64,000 nucleotides of DNA from Micropterix aruncella (GCA_944548615.1 OX155957.1:3402795-3466794), one strand, 5' to 3'. Counted from the stretch's first letter, positions 31,340 through 43,656 are shown. Translations and numbers: made by a program. Notes: generated by a model not told the origin, from the sequence alone.

Positions 31340-32118
31340 CTACATAAGAGTCTAGTATTCAGGGTGTGTGTGTATGTAAGAACGAGGTATTCCAAAGACC
31401 GCAATATAATAGTACCCAGAAGGAATACTGCTTTTGGTCAGCGCTCCTATACATTCATAGCCCCAAGGTTTGTCAATGCTCTTCCTGGTGATATAAAATC
31501 GACGCAAAATAAGACCCACTTTAAAAGGCTACTTACAAAATGGCTTATAAAAGAGGGACGACAAAAAATCACAAAAATATTGGACATTATATATTAATAT
31601 ATTAATTCGAACACATTAATATTTAGAATTTTATGTTATACTATATTTTATATCATATTAAAATTACTTTTTATTATTGTATTTAATATTATTATTTTTA
31701 AATATATCTGTATGTGTATGTATGTATGTATATATGTATATATATATTCTTAATCTTAGTTACATGTTTATTTTCTACTCCTAATTTTAAGTATTTATTA
31801 GTTTTTAAGGTAGTTGTTGCATGTTTATTCTTTTGTGATCAAATAATTATTTTATTACGACAATTTTTTTTTAAATTTTTTTTTGTTACAAAAATATTTT
31901 GTTTTTGTAATAATCACAATTATGAACAAGCACGCACAAAATTAAACGTTCACCTTAGAACAGGTCCCGGCCTAGTTAGGTGGCGTTGTAACTGGACTTT
32001 GCTATGTATTCATTTTCTGCTATTTATTCAATGTTTAAAATATTTAATGCATAGTTCCTAAGATAAAATTGTTTTAAATTATTCTTGAATTACTTAAATA
32101 AATAAATAAATAAATAAA
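31340..32118 (+). pseudogene. Non-LTR 3' end with NTAFGQRSY C-terminus and (TAAA)n tail
   Basis: The frame 31364-31597 reads VPRRNTAFGQRSYTFIAPRF and LPGDIKSTQNKTHFKRLLTK and stops. It is the same C-terminal pattern as at 20745 and 46790. The 3' UTR contains (TATG)n at 31710-31747. The signature CACCTTAGAACAGG...GGCCTAGTTAGG lies at 31951-31980, and the element ends in (TAAA)n at 32097-32118. It meets a minus-strand element at that tail. Confidence 0.82.
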
Positions 32119-32420
32119 ATATGTTTGTAAGAGTGTGTTGAGCGTGTGGGTGTGGGGTGTGAGCGTGTATGATAATGTATGATAATGATTAGTAATGGCG
32201 TATATAAAATATAATAATAATAATGAATAAAAATAGCTAAAATGGATAGTCGGCTTATTGTATCGGTTAGGGTTTGATTTATGGAGTATTTAGAAGTGAT
32301 TATGGAATTATTAAACATATCAATAACATTTAAATGGGTATTATAAAGCTCACAGCAGCGTGTGAGTACTCCATTCCTTGATGCATTAGTTTTAAAACGC
32401 GGCAATCGAAAAGCTACAGG
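32119..32420 (-). pseudogene. Non-LTR ORF2 C-terminus of a second family (DVFNNS type), tail-to-tail
   Basis: The minus frame 32094-32405 reads PRFKTNASRNGVLTRCCELY and VIDMFNNSI. This matches the pattern RTN..NS...R....YN....DIF..S of the 38080, 44480 and 48025 remnants. Its 3' side reaches the (TTTA)n tract at 32097-32118, which is also the tail of the plus-strand element. Upstream it is cut at about 32420. Confidence 0.7.
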
Positions 32421-32471
32421 CCTACATATATAAAAATGGCCTACATATATTAAAAATCAATAAAAAATTAA

Positions 32472-33813
32472 ACTGCCGTTACAGAAAGGGAGCTAATGGG
32501 CCCTTGCTGAGGTGACTACGAAAATCCTTTTTGTTCAGGGTTGGTCACACTCACGGGTCAACACCCATCCGGCGACCTCCACGCATGAAGTGCGAGCCCG
32601 AGCAGGACTCTGGCCTTAGGGCTAGTGTCCCCTAGGAGTCAACCTTCTGGCGCTCCTGGACGGTCTGCGCACCGTGCGGCGTTAGCCAATCGATTGTGCA
32701 TTCTGACTGTCAGGGAAGTCTGGAAGCAATACTGTTTCCTATAGAGCGTGGGCGGTTGCGGACATCGGCTACCCGATCCTGGGCGAACAGCCGGACAAAG
32801 GACGTCGTGGACCGCGATAGATTCGGTTTACACCGTTTCACTGCTTCGTAAGGGAGAGGACCGCGCAAGCGACCTCTAACTCGTAACCAGTCGAGGGACC
32901 GAAGTAATCTGGTCGCAATTCGAAGTAAGGGCGTGAGTGTAATCCCGCTGGGTAACATACCTGGTTATCTCGCGAAAAAGGCGATGGCCTCTTACGGGCA
33001 TGTGGCGGAGCTTGACAGCGGATTGTTTTGTCCAAGTCTTCTGCGTTCACTTCACGGGAGATAGAACGACTAATCGTTAAAATTTCCTGAGGTGACGGGT
33101 TCGCCCGTCGTAGTTGACAACTCTATTTGCCGTTACAAAAAGTAAACCACTGTACTTTATAATTATCCACTGTAGGATCTACTATAATATACCACTTTAC
33201 TTTACATTACGATGTTTTATGAAATATTTGTGGTTTATGCATTTATTCATATAGATAAATTCATATTTGAGAAATGGCCTCAATCAGATCTTTCATTTGA
33301 TACTAAACACGATATATTTATGTAAAATTATTGACATTTGGACATTTAGACAAATACTTGCTTGATATGTGGAGAGTTAAGATACATTTTGTATAATTTA
33401 TTTAGCTAACTTTATTTTCCTAAAACTTCTATTCATTACTATTACAGGTTTTATTCCTGGTGGCCACGAAGAAAAACGAAAAAAAAAATTAACTGTCAAA
33501 TGATGACTGTCATATAGCCAACACTGAACACGGCGAATTACATCGAAGGCGCTGTCTTCTCCTTATATGAGAGCAATGGGTCATCGCACGGACATTTAGA
33601 CATTTGAACATTTGGACATTTAGACAACTCCGTACTTGATATTTAGAAAGTTAATATACCAATACAACACTCGGTATTACATAACGATTCTAATAGTACC
33701 AATCACTTCTAAATCGGTTTAAGGGTTTACAAGTTATGGTGAAATAAAAAACGGAAAACATACATAGATGAATCCTGAACACATTACACTCCTTTTTTGT
33801 TGGTCAGTCGTGT
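32472..33813 (-). mobile_element. MITE family M, copy 4, split by E664
   Basis: CTGCCGTTACAGAAAG at 32473-32488 matches the M right end. The element resumes at 33128 and runs through ATTTGTGGTTTATGCATTTA and ATGAATCCTGAACACATTAC to CAGTCGTGT at 33813. The 33390-33590 part is specific to this copy. Confidence 0.7.
32489..33127 (-). mobile_element. E664 element, copy 5
   Basis: It is flanked by TGCCGTTACAGAAAG (32474-32488) and TGCCGTTACAAAAAG (33128-33142), a 15-bp TSD with one mismatch. A 70-codon frame (32838-33050) starts MNAEDLDKT and then follows copy 3 closely (HARKRP, RDNQVCYPAGLHS), then a frame change truncates it. This copy has small internal deletions (639 bp). Confidence 0.87.
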
Positions 33814-34330
33814 ATAAAATTAACAGACATTCACAAAAAAGTATGTATCTCGCGAAACGCTACAAACTAGGTTTGTAGCGTTTCGTCTTTATAAATGAAA
33901 ACCTCTTCCCCTGGTATCTACTGAAGTTAGTATAGTATAATTTCTACGAGCCAAGCGCAAGCCAGTAAACGAGCGGACGTGTTGACAAAACAATGCAAGC
34001 TCACATGTTGCATCGTTTTGTCGTGACAGACTTCGCGTGTATCAATAGCCGCGACAACTTATTGTAGGCACAATCCAATCTTATGGAAGTGATTGAATTA
34101 TACCGTCAAAGGTTAAATCCAACCGTCAAGGTTGCAGTATTTTATAATACCTAATAAATACTAATTTTTAAGGATTACATTCCACGGTGTCCCTAAAGAA
34201 ATCGTTAAAAATAAAAAAAATACTCCACCATGTGATACATCATTTTGAGGGAAATCATTTAATCCGTACAGTGCGCAGACAAACGGGTAGTATTTATACC
34301 AACATGCAATTCTTATTAGTCTGCGATTTT
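33814..34330. other. Unrecognised
   Basis: AAACGCTACAAACTAGGTTTGTAGCGTTT at 33856-33884 is a 13-bp hairpin. The rest shows no signal. Confidence 0.4.
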
Positions 34331-34335
34331 TAACC

Positions 34336-35207
34336 GTTTTCAAAAAAGGAAGAGGTTATCAATTCGGTCGTATCTCTTTTTTTATATTAGGTTACCTCAG
34401 AACTCCGTCATTTATGAACCGATTTGTATTCTATTATTTGGAAGGATATACTTCCAGATTGGTCCCATTTTATCAAACTCCTGTTCTGATGATTTAATCC
34501 ATGAGGAAACTAGGGAACTCCTCAAATATTATCGTATGAAGTTGAAAATTTACATGTTGGTTCAGTTCCTATGACGATGCATTTTTATGGTAAGCACCCA
34601 GAGTTGCCTCCCGATGAGGGGACTGCTCAACGGTTAACAGCACAGCCACGAAATTTTGTATATGGATTTAATTACGACAGCCTGTTTTAAGTTTCACCAA
34701 GACAGGACTGCGGCACCCAGGGTTGGCTTCCAATAAGGGAACTCCTTAACGGTCAACAGCGCATACACGACATTTTGTATACGCATTCAATTATGATATC
34801 CCGTTCTATGTTTCACCATGATACATATTATATTATCACCATTTATACATATTATATTTCATTTAATTTAGTTCAAGGACATAATTTTATCTCAAGCATA
34901 TTCGTTATAATAACTATATATCATACCTAAAATTAAATATAAATATATTTATATACATACATAATATATTTTTATCTATTTTGTCTCTCCCTTTCACCTC
35001 ACTTCCCATCCTGATTCCCCCCATTCTTAAGCGGAAACAATATAAAATTATATTACGTTCATTTTGTATACTTTATATTCGGAATCACATTAATGGATTT
35101 TTGTCACTTTTAAATAGGTTTTTATTGCATTGTATGTAGTTCTGTTTGGTTCCAGAATAAAATAAAATAAAATAAAATAAAATAAAATGACATGGCTGCT
35201 GCACTTA
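34336..35207 (+). repeat. 118-bp-family element, copy D, with non-LTR tail inserted
   Basis: It starts CAAAAAAGGAAGAGGTTATC and AATTCGGTCGTAT. The leader follows, then GGTAAGCACCCAGAGTTG at 34589 and about two 118-bp units to 34821. Unit sequence resumes as TGACATGGCTGCTGCAC at 35188. The 34822-35188 stretch in between is an inserted retroelement 3' end. Confidence 0.78.
34822..35188 (+). mobile_element. Retroelement 3' end with (AATAA)n tail inside the 118-bp family
   Basis: It is AT-rich and non-coding, ending in about six AATAA units at 35156-35188. The host repeat continues immediately after it (GACATGGCTGCTGCAC). Class inferred only from the tail. Confidence 0.5.
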
Positions 35208-36399
35208 TATTTAAAAAAATGGATTCGGTTTTTTTTTGTAAAAATTTGAGCTATTATAACTGACGTACCTGTTGGCATTTGGATACGATATTTATAGATT
35301 TCTGACGACTCACGACGATTTTTCTTCTAATAGAGCGAAAATCATATATTTTGCAGCAAGTACCTATAACTATACTAAATTTCACAACATGATCAATATG
35401 GAAAAAAATATTTTGACAATAAAATAGAGAAATGGTTATTGAATTATGATCCATCAAATTAAAATTTCAGAAATTAAATAATTACAGCAATTTTTTTTCA
35501 TATTCTAGAAATTCTTAAATTTTGTCGGGAACATGATGTCTTAAAACGAACATATCTGAAGAATTTTAGTTTTATGATTTTTAAAAGAAAATACAAGTTT
35601 AAAAGAAAATACATTAGAAAAAGTCCTTAAGCCAATCCCTCGATAAGGAACAAATTTACAATTTGGAAGCAAAAAATTGCCTTAGACATTAGGGTTTTAA
35701 ACTAATTTCGACAACTTTCAGGCGCGATTACTCCTGCAATGTAAGCGGTGAGTGTGTTTTATTGTAATTTCATTATATTGACTGGTTAGTTCTTTAGCGT
35801 CGCGCTTAGCCACATTTTTTATCTAAGACCTAAATTAATAACAATTAATTAAAACCTGAGAGCGCTCTGAGAGTTACGCTAAATATGCTTTACCATTAAT
35901 ACCCTAATACCACCGCCACGCAGACATTTATTCTGTGCTAGCGCTGCGATAGAAAGTTTAGTATGCGCCCGGTAGCCGGCGCGAGCGAACGTGGAATTCT
36001 GCCTGACGGTTCGTCAACGCTGGATTTTTATCGGTAAAACCCTACAAAAATGACTTCGCCTATTTTTTTGCGTGTCCGCCTATTTCGGTTATTTTTCTGA
36101 GGTCTCATGTCGCCTTAAGTTTGGATAATACATTGTATTTTTTTGACTACTATATTTCTGGTGATTTACTTTCTTTTCTATCTCTTTCTCTTGTGTTTCC
36201 TTCCTTAAAATTTTCTTTATCTCTTTCTTTTAGTTTTAAATCTATTCTATTAGTCTCACTCTATTACCCAAAATTTTACGTTAAATTTTAATGCCGATTT
36301 TATAACGGCATTGCTATTTATTATTTTGAGGGCCACATTTTGGAGCAATTTAGTTTTATCGGGCACTTTACTACTTAGAGCATTTTACTACGACGTTTA
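35208..36399. other. Unrecognised; small GC-richer patch at 35930-36010
   Basis: AT-rich with short frames. No signal seen. Confidence 0.35.
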
Positions 36400-36560
36400 A
36401 ATAATTTATTTATATTATTAGAGCTCTGTTCACCTTAGAATGAGTTCGTCCTAGTTAGTTGACAGAATCTAATAAGCATGAGGCTAAAATTTTGCCTTTC
36501 AAAATCAATGTTTTATAGATATAATTATTGGTAAATAAAAGAAATTCCAATATATTTAAC
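36400..36560 (+). repeat. Non-LTR 3' UTR end with signature motif
   Basis: CACCTTAGAATGAGTTCGTC followed by CTAGTTAGTTG at 36431-36462 matches the 3' UTR signature of the elements at 31951 and 47622. It ends near a GGTAAATAAAAG tail at about 36530. No coding part is left. Confidence 0.55.
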
Positions 36561-36738
36561 TCAACTTGGTCAAAAAGGGTGCTTTATGAGTTTTCCTTAT
36601 TAAGGGAAAGGGGATGATATTCCAATTTTTTGGCATCACCCATATTTTCTTTTTTACAAACACCCCACCATTCAAACAAAGCACATATTTTGACATCTTC
36701 CAACTCCTTAGTATATCTACCATGGATTACTTCCATGC

Positions 36739-36992
36739 ACACGGCCCGGTGATATAGTAGTTAGGTCTCCTGATCTTACTTTTTAAGTTCCCGGGTTCGA
36801 TTCCCGGCTGGGTTACCATTTTCAGTTGGGATAAAATTACCGGAATTGCATTTTATTTCTGTCGATTGAATGCAATAACAAGACACTTACCATGTTAAAC
36901 GCAGACATACCTGCATATAAAAATTTCATAGTAGGGTTGGTTGGAAGAGACTGTCCATTGTGAAATTTCACAGTTAAGAATACAAACAAACA
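36739..36992 (+). mobile_element. tRNA-derived SINE, copy 1
   Basis: The head resembles a tRNA. An A-box-like GATATAGTAGTTAGG is followed by a B box GGTTCGATTCC at 36797-36807, which would drive RNA polymerase III. Unrelated body sequence follows, containing CCGGAATTGCATTTTA, TTCTGTCGATTGAATGCAAT and GGGTTGGTTGGAAGAGA, and the tail is ACAAACAAACAA. Copies 2 and 3 are at 45162-45447 and 63136-63431 (-). It is not a functional tRNA because it has no pairing acceptor stem and continues into the SINE body. Confidence 0.85.
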
Positions 36993-38079
36993 ATTACGGA
37001 TGAAATTAATTATTATTCTTATTAATCATACATAATTATACCCATTTTTATGACTAGATTAGATTAGGTAAATAAGACTACCTATACAACAATTAAATAG
37101 GTAGGTAGATACATAATCTGATGAAATCGTCAAAAACATTTTATTTACCATATACCTACGAGTATACCTATGGTAATTTATATTAACATATATGGTATTT
37201 ATATTATATTTACCAATAGTATGGTAAAAAGTAACGGATATTATACTAGTTTTATTCCACAAAGTTTTTTTAAAAAAAATAGAATATGCTCTATACGTTG
37301 AAGTTAATAAATAAATAAATAATCTCTTTACGATTTGGAAGATTTCTGAATTTGGAAGATTTCTTTCAGAATGTCGATCATTGACATATCTTTTATTTCA
37401 ACATCTATCATTGCAAAATTGTAATCCTCCAAATGTCAAATTTAAGAAATACTGGACGAGCGAAATAACAAAGGCGATATACAGCAAAGGCGAAGGTCGC
37501 CGGCGAATAGATCGTATCGTAGACAGCTGGATAATATCGAGGCAGAAAAACAAACGACCGATATCGACAGTAGATCTGACTGGTGGGTAATGGGCCGGGC
37601 CTGGCCTGCAGCGGAAACACCCACCACGGCTCCCCGCTCCCCGAAGACCACGCCTCCGCATATTATCGCCCGCTCGGAGACCGCGCGTGCCGCTAAAATC
37701 GTACGCAGACTTAGTAGTCTGCCATTGCAACGTGACGTCTGCTCAGTTGCCAGACGACGTGATGGCAATTAATGATTTGAGACGATTAAATCTCCACAAA
37801 TACCAAAAAAAAATAAATAAAGAGACCAAACGATGAGCGAAACTTCTCAAATATAAATGATGGCGAAGCTGTCGCACTAATTTTCTTGGATTACAGCAGG
37901 AATTTGATTGTTTATGGTGTTGTTGCTTCAAACAGTTTAAGGTGCTGTCCGAGAGTATGGATTCTCTACATTAACATCTACAAGTAGAAATTCGCATCTG
38001 ACGCAGATGCAAACATTGCATATTAGATGCAGATTAACTAAGTTTTTTTTATTTTTTAACTGTCTCCCTTTACAAACAA
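36993..38079. other. Unrecognised; GC-rich block at 37490-37745
   Basis: The 37490-37745 block is the most GC-rich non-repeat patch here. It has overlapping 60-110 codon frames on both strands, which argues for composition rather than coding. It could be unique host sequence. Confidence 0.3.
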
Positions 38080-38318
38080 GACTTCTGGAGTTTAAAAAAT
38101 TAAAATCAATACAATATTTTCGTGTATCATCGCGACTCACTCGCCAAACGGAGTTATTTCACCTTCCGCAGGTTAGCACTAATTATACACAAAACTGTTT
38201 CATTTATAGGGTATGTAAAATTTGTAATACGCAACTCAGCGGTATTGACGTATTCAATACGTTATCCATCGCTCTTAAGAAAGCAATTAATAATTACGGT
38301 GTTGTCATGTCATTGTAA
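38080..38318 (+). pseudogene. Non-LTR ORF2 C-terminus (GIDVFNTLS type)
   Basis: This reads LTRQTELFHLPQVSTNYTQN, NTQLSGIDVF and LSIALKKAI, then a stop at 38316-38318. The pattern matches the C-terminal remnants at 44480 and 48025. A short 3' UTR runs into the (TA)n tract. The RT is missing. Confidence 0.7.
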
Positions 38319-38358
38319 TCTCAATATAATATATATTTATATTATAATATTATAATTT

Positions 38359-39403
<1,045 letters not shown>

Positions 39404-39600
39404 TTATGATACACAGGAGATAACAGAGATTTGCCGTTTTAGCTGCCAAAGGGATATACAAAAGATGTCTATTTCTGTGGGTAAGGAATTGAGAAGCGCT
39501 ATAACCCTCCCCACTGCCCTGTCTACAAAAATATTTGTTCATGGTACGGCACATTAAACAATAGATGCGATCTCCTCGCTGTGTAATTTACCGGTACGTT
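39404..39600 (-). pseudogene. Non-LTR ORF2 C-terminus
   Basis: The minus strand reads RRSHLLFNVPYHEQIFL. After one frame change it reads RAVGRVIALLNSLPTEIDIF and LKRQISVIS, then a stop at 39404-39406. RRRS....NVPYH and LLNSLP...DIF are typical of the extreme C-terminus of jockey-like elements. Confidence 0.75.
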
Positions 39601-40246
39601 ATTAATGTTGTACCGAATGTATTATAACAGTTGTATGTTTCTTTAATAATAAAATAGAAAAATACCTATTCCAGGGCTAGCATTTCCAGGGGATTTTACA
39701 TTTACACATAAATTTACAATAATATCTAAATATTACTAATACTATCTAATACTTAATCCAAATTAACTACTTTTAGCAGACATATAAAATCATAGATTAA
39801 AGTATACAATGCCATTGTACTAAAACCAATTTAATCTCATATAATGAAAGGAAATAAAGAAATTATAAAAAAAAATAAGTTTGTAAAACAATAATGACAA
39901 GTTGATATTATTAAAATATTCGGTTAAAATAAGTAGTCAAATTAATAATCATAATGATAATACAATAAAGAATTGAATTGAATTGAATTGAATTGAATTG
40001 AATATCGTGTCCAGGGACAACCTGATGAGATGTTTAGTAAGGCTCTTAAAGACAGCGACACATTGATATATTGGTAGGTACTATTGGTGCTCTTTACGAT
40101 GGGAAAAATCAACTCCGAAGGTGCAGTGATAAACGACATGAAAGCATTAATTGATTCGTAAACACGAGAGATTTAGAGCAGAAGCATTAGCCAACTCCCA
40201 TTAAAACCGCAATACGCATAAGTAATCAGGGTAATAATTCGATTAA
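39601..40246. other. AT-rich; (GAATT)n tail at 39971-40002
   Basis: AATAAAG followed by about six AATTG units is probably the 3' end of a plus-strand non-LTR element whose coding part is absent. Nothing else was seen. Confidence 0.45.
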
Positions 40247-41112
40247 TCAGTACTAATATTATAGAGGCAAAGTTTGTGAGTTTGTGAGGTTGTAGGGAAT
40301 AATCTCTGGATCTACTTAACCGATTTAAAAAAATCTTTTACCAATGGAAATCCACATTATATATGAGTGTCATAGGCTATACATTAATCCAACTTGGTCA
40401 AAAATTTGCAAAGTAAGTCGGAGAAAAAACGGTCGAATGAAAATATTTCTTACGAACACTGCCTTAACGATGAGAGATATATGATTGAGTTCTAGGTAAA
40501 AGTTGTAGAGCTTGATAATGCCTACAAAAAAGTCAGCAACAGCATATGTCTTACTTTTATATTTAAGTCACAAAAAAAAGTTTTTCATATTAAAAAATTA
40601 ATTTAAATGGTTAGGTCATGTTTATTGGTCATATTATCAAAAATTATGAATTATTATCAAAATAAGTAAATTTATCGTCTCAAGTATTAAACACAATAAA
40701 ATTTTCCCTTTTACTGCATATAATTTCTTTTTACTGCATAAATGGTTAAAGAGATAATACGACATAGGTATGGAACCGCGACCGTATCTCGGGTTGGAAC
40801 TCCTGAAAGACAATATATTTTGGTACCAAATAATAACATTACATCTCACATAGTATACAGAGAAGTTTTGAAAAATTAAAATAAACATAAATTTATTCAA
40901 TCATAATCATTTCATTCATTCATTTGAAACCCGGTAATATAGCCAAATTGGCATGCAAATGCATACATACCAACATATGCAGTAAAAATATAACCTTCGG
41001 CAGTCAGGAAATAGTACTCAGTACTAGTACTCAGTACTAACCGAACCACACTCATAATTTCATCACAAGTAAAAATGTTTACCGCCCAACGAAGTGGGCA
41101 CGGGTAAGCTAG
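40247..41112 (+). mobile_element. Non-autonomous Helitron, 866 bp
   Basis: It starts TCAGTACTAATATTATAGAG after an A and ends CACGGGTAAGCTAG at 41112 before a T. It matches the Helitron at 27264-28038 in opposite orientation along most of its length (ATCTCTGGATCTACTTAACC, GAGTGTCATAGGCTATA, CGAAGTGGGCACGG). The TCAG variant of the first four bases is the only end anomaly. There is no Rep/helicase. Confidence 0.85.
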
Positions 41113-41490
41113 TTAAATATATATGTGGTCATATTTTTTGTCTTATAGGACAATGAGCAAAAATTTATGGGCGCTGGTCCCGACTCTTCAAAATAATAAC
41201 GTTTTTACTATTAAAAATATCTATATATTTATAATATTTATGACTACTTCAACTTACATCAATTATGAGCCGTTTCTGAGCTTTGAATTTCGGAATCTTC
41301 ATATGGCTAATTACACGAAACCCCCAATACCAATTGTATAGCGTATATTATATAGGTAATGGTTGATTTTAAAGCTAATATCGTATACATATACATAAAG
41401 TATTATGCATATAATATTAATACGTCGTATGGTATTTCTAATTTTTCCCAATATTTTTATAATCGTATTTATATAATCGTATTCTAATAC
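41113..41490. other. Unrecognised
   Basis: A 72-codon frame at 41123-41341 is not recognised. No repeat partner was seen. Confidence 0.3.
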
Positions 41491-41811
41491 AGGGTGCGGC
41501 AGTGAGGACGGACGGTTTTAAAAAAATCATAAAATCGTTAATTTTTGCTCAAAAATATATTTATTGATGGAATCAGGTTCGCAAGGAAATAGCATTTGAG
41601 ACAGTCAAGTGTGGAAAATCACATCAGGCATGTGGTGGCCGAAATCGTTGATGGAGTGCTGGAGGCGTTCTTGGAAATTCGCGTAGACTCTCTCCAACAT
41701 CGCTCTTTCAACTTGGGCGACTTCCACGCGAATTGCGTCCTTCAATTCGTCCAGAGTTCGGGGCTTGTTCTCGTATACTCTAGCCTTGAGGTGTCCCCAT
41801 AAGAAAAAATC
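41491..41811 (-). mobile_element. Tc/mariner-type element, 3' end
   Basis: The terminus at about 41491 reads (plus strand) ACAGGGTGCGGCAGTGAGGA, directly after a T, which is consistent with TA target choice. The transposase C-terminus follows. The 5' part beyond 41811 is missing. Confidence 0.65.
41605..41811 (-). pseudogene. Transposase C-terminus (DDE_3-type)
   Basis: Sixty-eight uninterrupted codons read DFFLWGHLKARVYENKP, then LDELKDAIRVEVAQVE and HHMPDVIFHT, and stop at 41605-41607. DFFLWG follows or contains the third catalytic acid, and the HMPDVIFHT ending is typical of insect Tc/mariner-like transposases. The clean frame suggests this family was active more recently than the one at 10728. 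Catalytic residues one and two are missing. Confidence 0.85.
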
Positions 41812-42068
41812 TTTCCACGCATTCCAATCATTCCATTCTATTTATAGTGTATATATTTTATCGTTTCGGGTATTCTGCGACGGTTTTTGTTTTAACAGTT
41901 ATTTAAAATACAATGCCTGGATGTGTTAGGTGCCTTAGGGGATAACAGGTAATTATCCATTTCTATTAGGATATACCTATAACTATTTTTAATAGGATAG
42001 GAGATAAATCGTCCTAGTAATAAAAGTCCTATATAAATAGATATTTCTATTAGTATATGATTTATATA
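41812..42068. other. Unrecognised
   Basis: AT-rich with no signal. Confidence 0.3.
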
Positions 42069-42603
42069 TGACTAGATGACCCAGTGAAATTCATACCACC
42101 TAAAATTGATGTGATTGTAACCCTTCATAAGCGTGCACTGATTTTTCGGACTTTTTTGACTGGTCGACTTTTTTGACTTTTTCGACTTTTTCGACTTTTT
42201 CGACTTTTCCGACTTTTCGACTTTTCCGACTTTTTCGACGTTTTTGACTTTTTCGAATATTTCCACTTGTACTTTTTCGACTCTTGACTTTTTCGACTTT
42301 TAAACTTTTTGAAATTTTACACAATTGCACGGAATGAATAACAGTTATGGATGGCGCAGCTGTCAAACAATAGGATCGCCGCGAACGCCATCTATTGTGG
42401 CCAATGTTCCCAAAATGACCAATTTCGATTTTATTCGATTTTCAGTTGTTTCTTTGAGTTTTTCCTAAATATTTTTTTTTGTAAACCATCCCTGAATCAA
42501 GGTAAACAAAATAAAAGAAAAATAATTCAAATCGGTCGAGTCATTTCCGAGATCCTGCGAGACTAACGCACGGCGATTCATTTTTATATATATATACAGA
42601 ATA
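42069..42603 (+). repeat. Insect RTE-like interspersed repeat (CTAGATGACCC...TTCATTTTTATATATA)
   Basis: It begins CTAGATGACCCAGTGAAATT and ends AAATCGGTCGAGTCATTTCC, GAGACTAACGCACGGCGATT, CATTTTTATATATATA. I know this start and end from abundant non-coding 3' fragments in many insect genomes, often linked to RTE. The copy is interrupted by a GACTTTTTC minisatellite. Confidence 0.6.
42143..42318. repeat. Minisatellite of about 9-bp units (GACTTTTTC)
   Basis: About 18 degenerate units such as CGACTTTTT lie in tandem. The lysine/serine-rich minus frames over it are artefacts of the repeat. Confidence 0.9.
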
Positions 42604-43330
42604 GATTAGCATATGATTGGAAACGTCGACCCAAAATGCCCATTCTCTTTTCTTGTTTAGAACTTCACAGGCCAGGACCTAATAGGTATGACATGAGAAT
42701 AAGTATGAGAATGAGAAGCTCTAGATCTCTGGTATAGTATTATAAGTAGGATTTGCGCGCGGATTATAAGAGCGGGCAGAGCTGCAGCGCTCGAACGCTG
42801 ATGTCATCCGTTGCAATCAAAACGATCAACTATCACGGCTGCCACGCGTGGGATGAACGACACCTAACTTGCTCCGCGCACACTAACACCTAGACTGGCC
42901 TGACCAGCTACATCTGGGTTATCCGACGGAATTAGCAAAATATGGCAAATTTCAACAACATTAGATAAGTATTGACAACATTAGCTATAACGCTGTGGTC
43001 TAATTTATTTATTTTATTATTTTTATTTTTTATTTATTATTTTATTTACATGTGAGAGTTGCCACCCTTCACTAGACTCCAATTGATTGTGAGCGAAGGG
43101 TGGATCTCATCATGAAGTTTCCTCCGTTATTGAAAGTCGTGGATGTCGAAGTAGAAGTATTTAATCAGAAGGTTGAAGTGAGACGCCAGTTCTTAACGTC
43201 TTGATTGTTATTTCGCCGTAGTGTATTAGTGTGGGCGCGAGGTGAAGCCGTAGTAGTGTGTCCGAAGTGTGTAGTCGAGGAGCGAGGCTTGACGATCGGT
43301 ATCGCGGGTAATGCAGGTACTGCTTGATAA
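42604..43330. other. Unrecognised; GC-richer block at 42740-42930 and 43080-43330
   Basis: There is no repeat partner in the window and no coding pattern. It could be single-copy host sequence or an LTR, but no matching second LTR is present. Confidence 0.3.
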
Positions 43331-43435
43331 TGAAGCGTAGTCGCGGTAACTATCCGCCAAGGAAATGATGCGTAGAGCGCGGTAACTGTCTGCCAAGGGA
43401 ATGATATGTAGCCGTGTACATGTCCACCAAGGGAA
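43331..43435. repeat. Three tandem units of about 35 bp
   Basis: Units start at 43331, 43366 and 43402. Each has TGA(A/T)GCGTAG-like sequence, GGTAAC or a variant, and GCCAAGG(A/G)AA. They are degenerate but clear. Confidence 0.75.
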
Positions 43436-43656
43436 TGATATCGATTGATTGAAATGTACTACGTTTTATACCGTGAGCGGTGATGTAATAGCTATGAGTG
43501 GGGTGCGACATGTATATCGATCAGAAGAAATGACATGAGTCATCGCTCGACTGTGCATAAATTGCCGAATTTAGTATTAGAAATTAACTGCAGCTGGCCT
43601 ACGAGCTCCTCCAGCTTAACTGTAAAAATTGCTATTCATAATGCAGGTAGGCGTGT

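Noticed and set aside
36741..36815. Possible functional tRNA gene
   Set aside because: The head has A- and B-box-like sequence, but the acceptor stem does not pair and the sequence continues into a body shared with two other copies, so it is a SINE.
42072..42366. Lys/Ser-rich minus frames (KKSKKSKKS)
   Set aside because: They come from the GACTTTTTC minisatellite; the repetition is at DNA level.
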